This document shows, piece by piece, positions 1-8,174 of a stretch of DNA of 64,000 nucleotides. The notes under the pieces were generated by a model. That model was given only the letters and a program-made list of their open reading frames with translations, ran no database searches and was not told the origin of the DNA. The stretch's first letter is position 1. Every line of letters starts with the position of its first letter. The position numbers and the translations under genes were made by a program. This DNA comes from Mycolicibacterium rhodesiae JS60 (GTDB lineage Bacteria; Actinomycetota; Actinomycetes; Mycobacteriales; Mycobacteriaceae): positions 1,488,001 through 1,552,000 of the forward strand of contig AGIQ01000002.1 in NCBI GenBank assembly GCA_000230935.2. The letters run 5' to 3'.

Positions 1-174
1 GCCGCGCCATACTTCACCGTCCCGGCCCGCTCACTGCCCGACTGGCAGTTCAATGATCCTGGCTACCAAATGTTTCCGGTGTTCGACCTCGCGGTCGCGG
101 GCTCCGGCGGCGGCGATCCCACCGGCGGCAAGTATCCGGCCAACATGCTGATCGACTACATCCGCGTCTGGTAG
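1..174 (+). CDS. C-terminal end of a GH16-like (concanavalin-fold) glycoside hydrolase, 5' truncated by window
   Basis: Only the last 57 residues are present; frame 1 is open from the window edge to TAG. The tail has a Phe-Asp-Leu-Ala-Val-Ala-Gly strand, a Gly/Ser-rich turn, and ends in Met-Leu-Ile-Asp-Tyr-Ile-Arg-Val-Trp. That is the usual end of GH16-type endoglucanases, where the final strand reads roughly YPAxMLVDYVRVW. The family hydrolyses beta-glucans outside the cell. The catalytic ExDxxE region lies outside the window, so activity and signal peptide cannot be judged. Confidence 0.72.
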   Translation, partial: AAPYFTVPARSLPDWQFNDPGYQMFPVFDLAVAGSGGGDPTGGKYPANMLIDYIRVW

Positions 175-600
175 CGCCGAACGCACCGACACCGCTGACC
201 AAGCAGCGCAACGAAGTTGACGCCCGTCAATCGTTTGCCACGAGCCTGGCGCAGTGTTGTCCACCACTCATTTATTTAGAAGTGATTCGTCTCACAAAGC
301 CGAGAATGGTTTGCTGACAAAGCAATCCTCGATCATGGTCCATCCGCCACAGGTCATTGCGTCACAGGTTTTGGAAAAGTGCTGGAGCTAAACGGTTTTG
401 ACGCGCATCTGCGGCCAGTGCCGCGACCCGCGTCCGACGAGCTTTGCGGTGACGGTGGCTCCCGCTAGGTAGCTTCGGTGAGTGGAGCGAGTAGCGCACT
501 ACTCGTGCTCGGTTACGCACAGGTCAACTAGATTTTGACGCGCACGTAATCTTCCCGGGGACCTCCGCCCGCAAAGCGGCGGTCGGCGGCTCTCCGCCGA
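175..600. other. Intergenic region with short hairpins and a repeated 12-mer
   Basis: I see no convincing gene in these 426 bases. The 12-mer TTTTGACGCGCA occurs twice in the same orientation, at 396-407 and 533-544. Two short hairpins are visible: CGAGTAG/CTACTCG (488-494 and 499-505) and TCGGCGG/CCGCCGA (583-589 and 594-600). The second ends exactly at the ATG at 601. The region presumably carries the promoter and leader of the small downstream gene. Confidence 0.5.
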
Positions 601-618
601 ATGATCGGACGTGGTCAA

Positions 619-993
619 ATGCCGTTACTTCATCCTGAATCAGGCCGCCTGTCTGAGGACAATGCGTGCTGTGGTCCGGCCACCACGGACGACGATCTCA
701 CGCTCCCGCCGGAAATCGAGGGGAGCCCAACCCCCGAGGATTCAGCCCAGCAGGTGTTGATCACCGAGCAGGAGATCCTGCTCGGCACTGCCGCTGTACT
801 GACTGACCCGCCATCAATCGACACCGACGAGGGCTCGGCCGCAGGCCAGTCGAGCCGGGCCAGCGGCTGGCTGGCTGCGCTGGTGCGATGGCTGACGCCG
901 TCGTGGGATGAACCGCGAACCCGCGAGGAGGACCCCCTGGGACGCCGATACTTGGAGGGCAGTCGCATGAGCCGGGAAATGGACCGACTCTGA
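619..993 (+). CDS. Conserved mycobacterial hypothetical protein (about 124 aa)
   Basis: This is a small acidic soluble protein with no signal peptide or membrane segment. It contains TTDDDL near the N terminus, a central LITEQEILLGTAA-like helix, and ends in YLEGSRMSREMDRL. The central TEQE..GTAA motif and the E..RM.REMDRL tail match a mycobacteria-specific family of unknown function that I recognise only by pattern. An in-frame ATG at 601 sits directly against a hairpin with no ribosome site, so I prefer ATG 619, although its Shine-Dalgarno is also weak. Codon use is typical of the window. No function is proposed. Confidence 0.6.
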   Translation: MPLLHPESGRLSEDNACCGPATTDDDLTLPPEIEGSPTPEDSAQQVLITEQEILLGTAAVLTDPPSIDTDEGSAAGQSSRASGWLAALVRWLTPSWDEPRTREEDPLGRRYLEGSRMSREMDRL

Positions 994-1146
994 TCGCGGC
1001 CGGAGCGGCCCGGCCGGTGTTGTTGCCCATGTCGGCGGAATTGGCCAGCACCACCTCAGCCAACGCGTAGATCTGTATGCAGTCTCGATGCGCCCGCCGC
1101 AGACTCGAGTCCCCAAAGCGGCACTGGGACATTGCTTTCTCCAGAT

Positions 1147-1170
1147 CGCGATATCGCCCGTGATATCGCG
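1147..1170. terminator. Perfect 9-bp hairpin between converging genes
   Basis: CGCGATATC at 1147-1155 pairs perfectly with GATATCGCG at 1162-1170 across a 6-base loop, followed on the + strand by TTTC. It lies between the convergent small gene ending at 993 and the lipase ending at 1230, so a role as transcription end is plausible. The T-tract is poor, so this is a candidate only. Confidence 0.4.
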
Positions 1171-1229
1171 TTTCAGAAAATCGCCATGGGTAGCGGAAGG
1201 CTCGGCCCTAACCGCGTCCGTCGTCGGAG

Positions 1230-2777
1230 CTACGGCGCAATCAGCTGCCCGGCGTCCGAAGCCGCTTGCAGCAGTTGGGGAATGGTCAGCTCGCCGTAGC
1301 CGGTCTCCACGGGACCCATCGGCAACCCCAGCCACGGCACCACCGTGGGATCCGGGTCGACGTCGAGGTTGTAGGCCTGCATGCCCGGCAGATGATGTTC
1401 GAAGAAGTTGCCCAGCATGTCGATCATGAAGATCAGATCGCCGATCGGGCCGTAGCCATACAGCGCCGACGCATTGAACAGCGGCGCAACCGCATTCGGG
1501 TCGCCGATCATCACGATCGCGCCGTAGTGCGGCTTGCTTCCGCCGGCGGGCACATAGGGAGGCATGAACGGCTGCAGACCCGGGAGATCGGTGGCGAAGT
1601 ACGCCGCCGGGTCTCCGTAGGTCTCGATGTTGACGAACCCGGAGTCGGCGCCGTTGCCCGCGACGATGGTGTTGAGACCGGGACTCTCGAAGCCGATGCC
1701 GTCCAAACCCGTCTGCTGCGCAACGTATGCGGCCTCCCAGCCGCCCAGTGAGTGGCCGGTGACGAAGATGTCGGACGTGCTGTAGCCCTGCAGGGCAGCG
1801 TCGGCCTGTACCCGTTGTGCGAACGCCAGCGCGTCGTCGAACGCCTGCGGAGTGGTGTGGGTGTAGAGGACCTGCAGGTCGGTGATGATCTGCGAGATGG
1901 CGATCAGCGGGTTGAACAACAGGTTCGTCCCGCCGGTGGTGCCCTGATAGGCGATGATGATCTGATTCTGCGGGGTCACCCACACCCGCGCTCGCTCGCC
2001 CGACAGGATGTTGGTGGACGTGACCGGCACCCCGTTGACGGTGAACGGCCGCAACCCACCCGGGACGCCGCCCAGCACGTATTCCGCGGCGGCGGCGTTC
2101 AGGAACTGGGCGACGGTCGGCGTCAGTCCGGTCGTCGGGCCGGTGTAGGTCATCGTGGGCGGAATCGGTTGCGTGGTCGGGGTCGCGTCCAGCCCCACCG
2201 CATGCTCGATCCTGCGGAACACCGCGAAAAACAGGTCGTCGATCGGGTTGAAGTCCAGCGGGCTTTGCGGGCCGCTGACGGCGGCGGTCATATCGAGCGC
2301 CTGCAGCACGGTGTTGACGATGTGGCCGGGCAGTGCGATCAGCTTGGCGATCGGGGACAGCGGTGCGGGGGGAGTCGGGGTCGTCGGCGAGGTGACCGTC
2401 ACCGCGAGCGCAGTGCTCGGCGTGGTCTTCCTCGCCGTGGTCGCCACGCCGCGGGTGGGCGCGATAGGAATGGTGACCGCAGACGCACTCGCAGACCTCG
2501 TCGAGTTGCGCTGCGATGCAGTCGAATCCGGTCGGATCGTTGAGCGGCGGGTCGTCGCCAGGCCGCTACCGTCGGCCGCCTTCCTGGGGCCGCTCGCCTG
2601 CGACTGGCTTGAGGACGTCGACGACGACGACCCAGCGTGGCCGGTATCGGCCCAGGCCGCAGCTTGCCCGCCGAGGATTCCGATGCCCAACCCGAGGCCC
2701 ACCGCGAGCGTGGCCAGCCCGCAACGCGACGCTGTCCGCTTCCGTCGGCTGGCGCGGCGCTGCGTTTGTAACGTCAT
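1230..2777 (-). CDS. Secreted class-3-like lipase / alpha-beta hydrolase
   Basis: The predicted protein has 515 residues. The start chosen is ATG 2777, preceded by GGGGACAG. It opens with a basic n-region (RRASRRKRT), a hydrophobic stretch and AAAWAD, a convincing Sec signal peptide. A further in-frame start at 2900 would bury that signal. A Ser/Thr/Pro-rich low-complexity linker (about residues 45-145) follows, then a hydrolase domain with a GHSLGG nucleophile elbow (Ser about 343), the lipase_3-type signature, and a conserved HYG near a likely catalytic His. The linker suggests export and anchoring in the cell envelope. Expected activity is hydrolysis of lipid esters; the substrate is unknown. 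It stands alone. Confidence 0.75.
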   Translation of the reverse strand: MTLQTQRRASRRKRTASRCGLATLAVGLGLGIGILGGQAAAWADTGHAGSSSSTSSSQSQASGPRKAADGSGLATTRRSTIRPDSTASQRNSTRSASASAVTIPIAPTRGVATTARKTTPSTALAVTVTSPTTPTPPAPLSPIAKLIALPGHIVNTVLQALDMTAAVSGPQSPLDFNPIDDLFFAVFRRIEHAVGLDATPTTQPIPPTMTYTGPTTGLTPTVAQFLNAAAAEYVLGGVPGGLRPFTVNGVPVTSTNILSGERARVWVTPQNQIIIAYQGTTGGTNLLFNPLIAISQIITDLQVLYTHTTPQAFDDALAFAQRVQADAALQGYSTSDIFVTGHSLGGWEAAYVAQQTGLDGIGFESPGLNTIVAGNGADSGFVNIETYGDPAAYFATDLPGLQPFMPPYVPAGGSKPHYGAIVMIGDPNAVAPLFNASALYGYGPIGDLIFMIDMLGNFFEHHLPGMQAYNLDVDPDPTVVPWLGLPMGPVETGYGELTIPQLLQAASDAGQLIAP

Positions 2778-2921
2778 CTGTCCCCGTATTCCGTCACGGT
2801 GCTCTACGTTTGCTGACGACCCTATGACAACACGCGATGTCGGTCTCGGTTTTCGCTGCCGAACGTGGGGGCTGTCGTTGACGGATCGGCCGTCGACCAC
2901 CGCTAGCTCACACGCTCGGCG

Positions 2922-3779
2922 TCAGAGAGGGCAGCCGGCAGCGCGCAACTTCGCCGTGACGCGCGCAATGATCACCCCGGGCCGGCTCAGCATGTCAGCG
3001 CTGACGCGAACCACCACCCAGCCCAGTGCGTCCAGGATGGCGATGCGATCGATATCCCAGGACCGCTGCTTGCCGTCGGCCCAATGCTGTACGCCGTCGT
3101 ATTCGACGGCGACCTGCCACCTCCGCCACCCCATGTCCACGCGGATCACGACATCGCCGTAGTCGTCGAAGAACTCGATCTGCGTCTCCGGGGCGGGCAG
3201 GCCTGCGCCGATCAGAAGCAGACGCACCTGTGTCTCGCGCGGTGATTCGGCACCGCCGTCGGCCAATTTCATTGCAGCCCTGAGTCGACGGACGCCGCGC
3301 ACGCACGGACTTGCGTCGGCGATGGCCAACACAGCGTCGGGCTTGAGACGCGTGGCATTCATCAACGCGTCGAGCAATGGCACGGCTTGGTCCAGGTGAC
3401 GACTGCGGCCAATATCGAACGCGGTGCGAGCCGGCGTGGTCAGCCGCATACCCCGCCGCGTGCACACCTGGTCGTCGGCGATCGCGTACGACCGCGCCAC
3501 CATGCCCGGCGGTCCATGGCGGTCGCCGCGAATGATCTCCGCCGGCGCGGAACCGTCCAGCCACTTGGTGCCATGAATCGCAGCCGCCGATATCCCGGCC
3601 AGAACGACGTCGGGGCCGGCGAACAACCACGCTGCCCGCGCCCGTCGTGCTGCCGTCAACGACACCCCATTGGCCAGGTAGACGTTGCGGTACACGGCCC
3701 GATAGCGGGTGCGCAGCTGGTAATCGGTGACCAGTCCACTCGCCAACGCCGTCGTCCCCACGAACGGCTCGTCCTGCAC
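2922..3779 (-). CDS. AbiEi/DUF559-like protein (winged-helix-like N-terminal part plus PD-(D/E)XK-like C-terminal domain)
   Basis: This 285-residue protein starts at GTG 3779 with AAGG upstream. The N-terminal half (AxGLVTxxQLRxRYRAVYRNVYLA, then LTxPARTAFDIGR) looks like the AbiEi-type antitoxin/regulator fold. The C-terminal half contains RVDMGWRRWQVAVEYDG, then a WVVVRV strand, resembling the VxxDxxxxxxxxxxExDG core of DUF559/Vsr-like nucleases. Such two-domain proteins are common in mycobacteria and of unknown function. No partner toxin (AbiEii nucleotidyltransferase) is adjacent. A long inverted repeat lies about 55 bp upstream and could be its operator or a mobility-linked end. Confidence 0.62.
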   Translation of the reverse strand: MQDEPFVGTTALASGLVTDYQLRTRYRAVYRNVYLANGVSLTAARRARAAWLFAGPDVVLAGISAAAIHGTKWLDGSAPAEIIRGDRHGPPGMVARSYAIADDQVCTRRGMRLTTPARTAFDIGRSRHLDQAVPLLDALMNATRLKPDAVLAIADASPCVRGVRRLRAAMKLADGGAESPRETQVRLLLIGAGLPAPETQIEFFDDYGDVVIRVDMGWRRWQVAVEYDGVQHWADGKQRSWDIDRIAILDALGWVVVRVSADMLSRPGVIIARVTAKLRAAGCPL

Positions 3780-3834
3780 GCCCTTACCTTGCGCGACGCG
3801 CCTCGAGCGCGAATTCGCCCATCCACAGGTGCGT

Positions 3835-3893
3835 CGAGAGTGTGGGGTGTCGTCGACGATCCGGCGAGAAATCGACGACAGCCCACACGCTCG
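3835..3893. repeat. Long hyphenated inverted repeat upstream of the AbiEi/DUF559-like gene
   Basis: The left arm (3835-3856) and right arm (3872-3893) are 22 bases each and match at 20 of 22 positions as inverted complements. The core of each arm is GTGTGGG(G/C)TGTCGTCGA, and the spacer is 15 bases. The element lies 56 bp upstream of the GTG start at 3779 and next to the truncated DUF2236 remnant. It could be an operator, a strong RNA hairpin in the 5' leader, or the edge of a small transferred cassette. Confidence 0.65.
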
Positions 3894-3974
3894 GCGTGGG
3901 AGCCCGCTAGCCGACCACCGGCCGGCCCAGCAGCGTGACCTCCATCAGCCGCCGGATCGTCGCCACCTCGCACG

Positions 3975-4311
3975 CTCACCCGCGCCGCTTTCGACGACCA
4001 CTGGAACACCGCCTGCCAGAACATCCACATCGACGACACCGTGCTGCCTACCTGCTCGACCTGATCAACCCGTTGCTGCGCTTGCCCTTTCGCCGGCCGC
4101 TGACGTTCCTCACCCCAGGCTTCCTGGCGCCGGTCTTCCGTGACGCACTCAATCTGCCCCGGAGCGCCACAAAGCAGCGCCGCTTCGAATGGCTCTTCCG
4201 CTTCGTCGCCTGGTGAACCGCTTCCTGCCGGCGTTCATCCGCAAGCCCAGCCCCTACCTGCTGCTGGCCGACCTGCGCTGGCGAGCTCGCCGCGGCAAGG
4301 CACTGGTCTGA
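3975..4311 (+). pseudogene. 3' remnant of a DUF2236 (MpaB/latex-clearing-type oxygenase) gene, frameshifted
   Basis: Joining three reading frames gives a typical DUF2236 C-terminal part. Segment one (3975-4043) reads LTRAAFDDHW and onward to DDTV. Segment two (4046-4213) reads AYLLDLINPLLRLPFRR, then LTFLTPGFLAPVFRDALNLP. Segment three (4213-4311) reads VNRFLPAFIRKPSPYLLLAD, then RRGKALV and stop. Frameshifts occur near 4044 and 4213. The first roughly 200 residues of the family, including the haem-binding region, are missing. This is a decayed gene whose 5' part was lost at or near the inverted repeat ending at 3893. It is not expected to make active protein. Confidence 0.7.
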
Positions 4312-4408
4312 CATCACGATCCGCCGAACTGCGGGCGCAGCACCGAACTCACCGCGGCGAACGGAATGTGCGCCTGCGGGGCGCCGCCGTCCTGGCGGGA
4401 TTGCCGGG

Positions 4409-5614
4409 TTAGGTTCGGCCGACCAACGGGGCCGGTGCCGGGCTCGCCACGCGATCGGGGAACGCCAGCCGCACGATCGTCCGCTGGGTCTGGAGGAACT
4501 GGCTCAGCAGCGGTCCCGTGGTGTACGGCAGCCCGTAGGTCTCGCACAGCTCTCGCACTCGCGGGGCGATGTCTGCGTAGCGGTTGCTCGGAAGATCGGG
4601 GAACAGGTGATGCTCGATCTGGTAGCACAGGTTTCCGCTCAGAAACGCCAGCACGCGTCCGGCCCGGAAATTGGCGCTGCCCAGCATCTGGCGCAGATAC
4701 CACTCGCCCTTGCTTTCCTGCTTTATGGCATCGAGCGTGAATGTCGCGACGCCGTCGGGAAAATGCCCGCAGAAGATCACCATGTAAGCCCAGAGGTTGC
4801 GCACAACGTTGGCTGCGACATTCGCCGTCAACGCCCGCCGCCAGCGAGATCCGTTGAGGGCCGGGATGAGAACGTAGTCCTTGACGACCTGGCGCTTGAT
4901 CTTGGCCTTCAGTGCCCGGGTTTGGCCGGTGCGTTCCTCGGCGTCCGTCGCGCGTTCATGGTCCGAATGCAAACCGTGCAGGGCGATGCCCCATTCGAAG
5001 ATGATGGCCAACAGTGCGTTGCGGAACGGCTGCGCCAGGTTGCGCGGTCGCCAGGCGACGTCGCGGGTGACCCGCATGATGCCGAAGCCGAGGTCGTCGT
5101 CGAGGTCCACAACATTGGCGAACATGTGATGTCGGTAGTTGTGCGAGTACCGCCACTGGGACGTGAGCCCGGCCATGTCCCATTCCCAACTCGAGGAGTG
5201 GATCTCCGGATCGTTCATCCAATCCCATTGGCCGTGAACGACATTGTGGCTGATTTCCATGTTCTCGATGCTCTTGGCTACCGCCAGCGCCGCCACTCCC
5301 AGCGCCCAGGCGCCCCGCGACCGGCTGCCGAAGATCAGCAGGCGGGCGCCGGCATCCAAGGCTCGCTGGAACTTGATGGTTCGGCGAATGTAGGCGGCGT
5401 CGCGCGCGCCACGGGAATTCTCGACCTCGGTGCGGATCGCATCGAGCGCGCTCGCGAGTGCGTCGACGTCGTTCTGGCTCAGATGCGCATAGTCGGCGAC
5501 GTCTGTGATGGCGATGGGGAGACCTCGAGGAAGCGACCGTTGCGCGGTTGAGCGACAACGGCGTTGGGAGGATGTGCCCGACTGTGAGCGGATGCTCGCG
5601 GAGCCGCTGAACAA
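4409..5614 (-). CDS. Membrane fatty-acid (acyl-CoA) desaturase, DesA3-like
   Basis: This 401-residue protein has the three histidine boxes of acyl-CoA/linoleoyl desaturases: HNVVH (123-127), HNYRHH (158-163) and QIEHH (332-336). These bind the di-iron centre in the membrane. Flanking sequences (ENMEISHN, WDWMNDPEIHS, GNLCYQIEHHLFPDLPSNRY) closely match mycobacterial DesA3, a stearoyl-CoA delta-9 desaturase. The DesA3 homology begins at IAITDV (residue 34). No ATG/GTG/TTG lies between there and the ATG at 5614, so about 33 extra residues precede it or the true start was lost. No reductase partner is adjacent. Confidence 0.85.
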   Translation of the reverse strand: MFSGSASIRSQSGTSSQRRCRSTAQRSLPRGLPIAITDVADYAHLSQNDVDALASALDAIRTEVENSRGARDAAYIRRTIKFQRALDAGARLLIFGSRSRGAWALGVAALAVAKSIENMEISHNVVHGQWDWMNDPEIHSSSWEWDMAGLTSQWRYSHNYRHHMFANVVDLDDDLGFGIMRVTRDVAWRPRNLAQPFRNALLAIIFEWGIALHGLHSDHERATDAEERTGQTRALKAKIKRQVVKDYVLIPALNGSRWRRALTANVAANVVRNLWAYMVIFCGHFPDGVATFTLDAIKQESKGEWYLRQMLGSANFRAGRVLAFLSGNLCYQIEHHLFPDLPSNRYADIAPRVRELCETYGLPYTTGPLLSQFLQTQRTIVRLAFPDRVASPAPAPLVGRT

Positions 5615-5797
5615 CGACGCCGCTTCGGGCCGGCTGCAGGTGCCAGCAGGTCGAGCCTACCCGTCTGTCGCAGGTGCGGCATTGCCACCGGCTTGGGCAA
5701 ACCCGAGCACGACTGGACGAACTAGGGGAGGGTGGAGGGATGGCTGCGGAACTGTTGCGCGCCGCACCAGCCTTCCACCCCTGGTCCGGTTAGTTTG

Positions 5798-6505
5798 ATG
5801 ATCCAGGACGAGCTCATTGCGGCCGTCGACGGCCAGCGTGGAGTGAAGGCCGCCGACCGGCTTTGTGAAGCGTGTGTGCTGCTGCTCGACATCGATGCAG
5901 CGGCGATCTCGCTTGTGTTCGACGGTGCGAATGCGGGAACGCTGGGCTCCAGCGGCGCTTCGGCTCGCACGTATGACGAATTGCAGTTCACCTACGGCGA
6001 AGGGCCGTGCCTGGACGCGGTCACCCTGCGGGCCCCGGTGGTCGTGGTCGATCTCGCCCACCCCGGGGAAGCGCGCTGGCCCAGTTACGGACGCGCCATG
6101 CTGGAGCATCGGATCAGGGGCGTGTTCGCCATGCCGGTACTGGCCGCCGGCGAGTACATCGGCGCTCTGGACCTGTTCCGGGCCCAGCCCGGTGATCTGG
6201 TCGGCGAACAACTCGCGGGTGCGGCCGCCGCCGCCGAGCTGGCCGGGGTACCGGTGCTGGATCTGCTCGTCGGCGATCTGCAGGCGGCCGTCGACGACCC
6301 CACCAGCAATGCCTGGGCGGAGCTGGTGACGTTGAGCCGCGCCGAGGTCAGCCAGGCAACCGGAATGCTGGTCGCGCAATTGGATGTAGATCCGACCGAG
6401 GCGCTGGTGCGGCTGCGTGCCCATGCCTATGCCACCGGTCGCACCGCCACCGACGTCGCCCGCGACATCATCGACCGGCGGCTGAGGCTGGAGCCGGACC
6501 GATGA
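5798..6505 (+). CDS. GAF-ANTAR transcription antitermination regulator (1 of 3)
   Basis: The N-terminal 160 residues form a GAF-like sensor domain with the YGEGPCLDA and MPVLAAGEYIGALDLF signatures. The last 60 residues form an ANTAR domain (AEVSQATGMLVAQLDVDPTEALVRLRAHAYATGRT). ANTAR proteins bind paired RNA hairpins and prevent termination. Start ATG 5798 is chosen because the GAF homology begins just after it; an upstream in-frame ATG at 5732 has no sequence support. No obvious RNA target hairpins lie immediately downstream. It is followed 43 bp later by a second, divergent paralogue. Confidence 0.82.
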   Translation: MIQDELIAAVDGQRGVKAADRLCEACVLLLDIDAAAISLVFDGANAGTLGSSGASARTYDELQFTYGEGPCLDAVTLRAPVVVVDLAHPGEARWPSYGRAMLEHRIRGVFAMPVLAAGEYIGALDLFRAQPGDLVGEQLAGAAAAAELAGVPVLDLLVGDLQAAVDDPTSNAWAELVTLSRAEVSQATGMLVAQLDVDPTEALVRLRAHAYATGRTATDVARDIIDRRLRLEPDR

Positions 6506-6548
6506 ACGACGACCGATGCGCATGCACATCCAGGCCGGGAGGTAAGCC

Positions 6549-7313
6549 ATGGTGAGCGACGACCTTCGCGAAACTCGCGTACTGAGCGCGGTGGTGTCAC
6601 TGGTCGACAGCCTGCTCGACGACTTCGACGTTGTGGACCTGCTGACGGAACTGACCGAACGCTGTGCCGAACTGCTCGACATCGCGTCGGCCGGATTCCT
6701 GCTCGCCGATCCGCTGCACCGACTTCATCTGGTGGCGGCCACCTCGGAGCAGACGCGTGATATCGAGCTGTTCCAACTCCAGGCCGAGCAGGGTCCCTGC
6801 ATCGAGTGCTACCGGACCGGCGAGCCGGTGCTGGTGGCCGACATCAGCGCGCAGACCGAGCGGTGGCCTCGGTTCGCCCCGGCCGCGACGCAAGCCGGCT
6901 TCGCCGCAGTACATGCTGTGCCGATGCGGGCAGCCGGCGTCGTGCTCGGGGCGCTCAATCTGTTCGATACCCGGCCCGGTGGACTCGGCGAGGCGGATCG
7001 ACTGGTCGCTCAGACCCTCGCGCACATCGCGTGTGTGGCGGTCTTGCAGGAACACCCGCCCACCCGCGCGACAGTGGTGTCGCCGTTGCGGTCGGCCCTC
7101 ATCGGTCGGGTCGTCGTGGAGCAGGCCAAGGGGTTTGTCAGCGAGGTGCTCGGTGTGTCGATGGATGAGGCGTTCCGCTTGATCCGTGTTCACAGCAGGA
7201 TGCGCGGCGAGCACCTGACCGAGGTCGCGCGGCGGTTGATGAGGGACCGGTATACCCGGCCGGAGTTGGTCAGGGCACTGACGGAACTCGCCAACGGGCA
7301 GGGCCAGCAGTGA
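6549..7313 (+). CDS. GAF-ANTAR transcription antitermination regulator (2 of 3)
   Basis: This 254-residue protein starts at ATG 6549 behind a GGGAGGT ribosome site. The GAF domain (about 15-165) shows EQGPCIECYRTGEPVLVADI and VPMRAAGVVLGALNLF. The ANTAR domain (about 180-240) shows GRVVVEQAKGFVSEVLGVSM followed by AFRLIRVHSR. The Cys-x-x-Cys within the GAF domain (PCIEC) could sense redox or metal, but this is speculative. It is probably co-transcribed with the preceding paralogue and converges on the third copy, with stops only 10 bp apart. Confidence 0.82.
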   Translation: MVSDDLRETRVLSAVVSLVDSLLDDFDVVDLLTELTERCAELLDIASAGFLLADPLHRLHLVAATSEQTRDIELFQLQAEQGPCIECYRTGEPVLVADISAQTERWPRFAPAATQAGFAAVHAVPMRAAGVVLGALNLFDTRPGGLGEADRLVAQTLAHIACVAVLQEHPPTRATVVSPLRSALIGRVVVEQAKGFVSEVLGVSMDEAFRLIRVHSRMRGEHLTEVARRLMRDRYTRPELVRALTELANGQGQQ

Positions 7314-7323
7314 GCACTTCTTG

Positions 7324-8136
7324 TCACTGACGTGCCCGGGCCCGCCGGACCGCCTCGTCGACGAGCTGCTCGGCCACGTCGGCCAATTTGGTGTGCTCCC
7401 GCTGGCTGATGCGGGTGAGACGGTCGAAGGCCTCCTGTGCGGTGCCGCCCGAGCGGCTGCGGATGATGCCGATCGCCTGGTCGATCACCGCCCGGCTGCG
7501 CAACGCCTGCTGCAGTTGGGTCGTGCGCAGTCGGGTACTGGCCAACAGCTGCGCGTTGTACACCGATACCGCTGCGGGCCCGGCGAATTGGCTGCCCAGT
7601 TGGACGGCGTGCTCGGTGAACGCGTCTCGGTCGTGGGCATAGGAGTTGATCGCGCCGATGACGCGGCCACCGACGGTCAGCGGCAGGGCCAGTACGGAGT
7701 GCACGCCCATGCGCGCCACCGACCCACCGAAATGCGGCCAGCGGCGGTCGCTGCCCAGTGAACCGCTGATTGCGGGCCGACCGGCCCGAATGCAGCTGAT
7801 GCACGGCCCCTCGGCGACCTTCTCGTACTGCAGGGTGTCGATGGCCTGAATGAACTCTGCGGTCACCGACCACGCCTGGATGCGTAATTCGTCACCGGAG
7901 TCCGGGTCGTGGGGATGGGTCAGGGTGACGCCGGCGCCGTCGGCGCCCGGTATCGCCTGAACCGCGAATTGTGCTACCTGGCCGAGCATTTCGTCGACGC
8001 TGGTGGCGTCCGCGATAATCCCTGCCAGGCCGCTGAGCCCGGCGTGCAGGTCCAGTTCGTCGGCCTGGAGCTGAGCCGCGGAGAGCTCCGGTTCCGGGGG
8101 CGGCTTGCGGTCGGGTTGCGCGTCGTAGTCGTCCAT
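7324..8136 (-). CDS. GAF-ANTAR transcription antitermination regulator (3 of 3)
   Basis: This 270-residue protein starts at ATG 8136 (an overlapping GTG at 8139 is possible) behind AGGAGACGAG. The GAF region (about 35-195) carries AEGPCISCIRAGRPAISGSL and LPLTVGGRVIGAINSYAHD; the ANTAR domain (about 205-262) carries SRAVIDQAIGIIRSRSGGTA. The PCxxC pattern seen in copy 2 is kept (PCISC). It belongs to the group where GAF or PAS sensing controls RNA binding. It lies tail-to-tail with copies 1 and 2, and shares the strand of the acyl-activating enzyme whose stop is 38 bp upstream of it. Confidence 0.82.
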   Translation of the reverse strand: MDDYDAQPDRKPPPEPELSAAQLQADELDLHAGLSGLAGIIADATSVDEMLGQVAQFAVQAIPGADGAGVTLTHPHDPDSGDELRIQAWSVTAEFIQAIDTLQYEKVAEGPCISCIRAGRPAISGSLGSDRRWPHFGGSVARMGVHSVLALPLTVGGRVIGAINSYAHDRDAFTEHAVQLGSQFAGPAAVSVYNAQLLASTRLRTTQLQQALRSRAVIDQAIGIIRSRSGGTAQEAFDRLTRISQREHTKLADVAEQLVDEAVRRARARQ

Positions 8137-8174
8137 CACCTCGTCTCCTGGGCGATAAATCTACCCGCCATCGA

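Noticed and set aside
814..1983. Long minus-strand ORF of 389 codons overlapping the lipase
   Set aside because: It is in a different frame on the same strand as the lipase, with Arg- and His-rich low-complexity sequence typical of a shifted frame in high-GC DNA.
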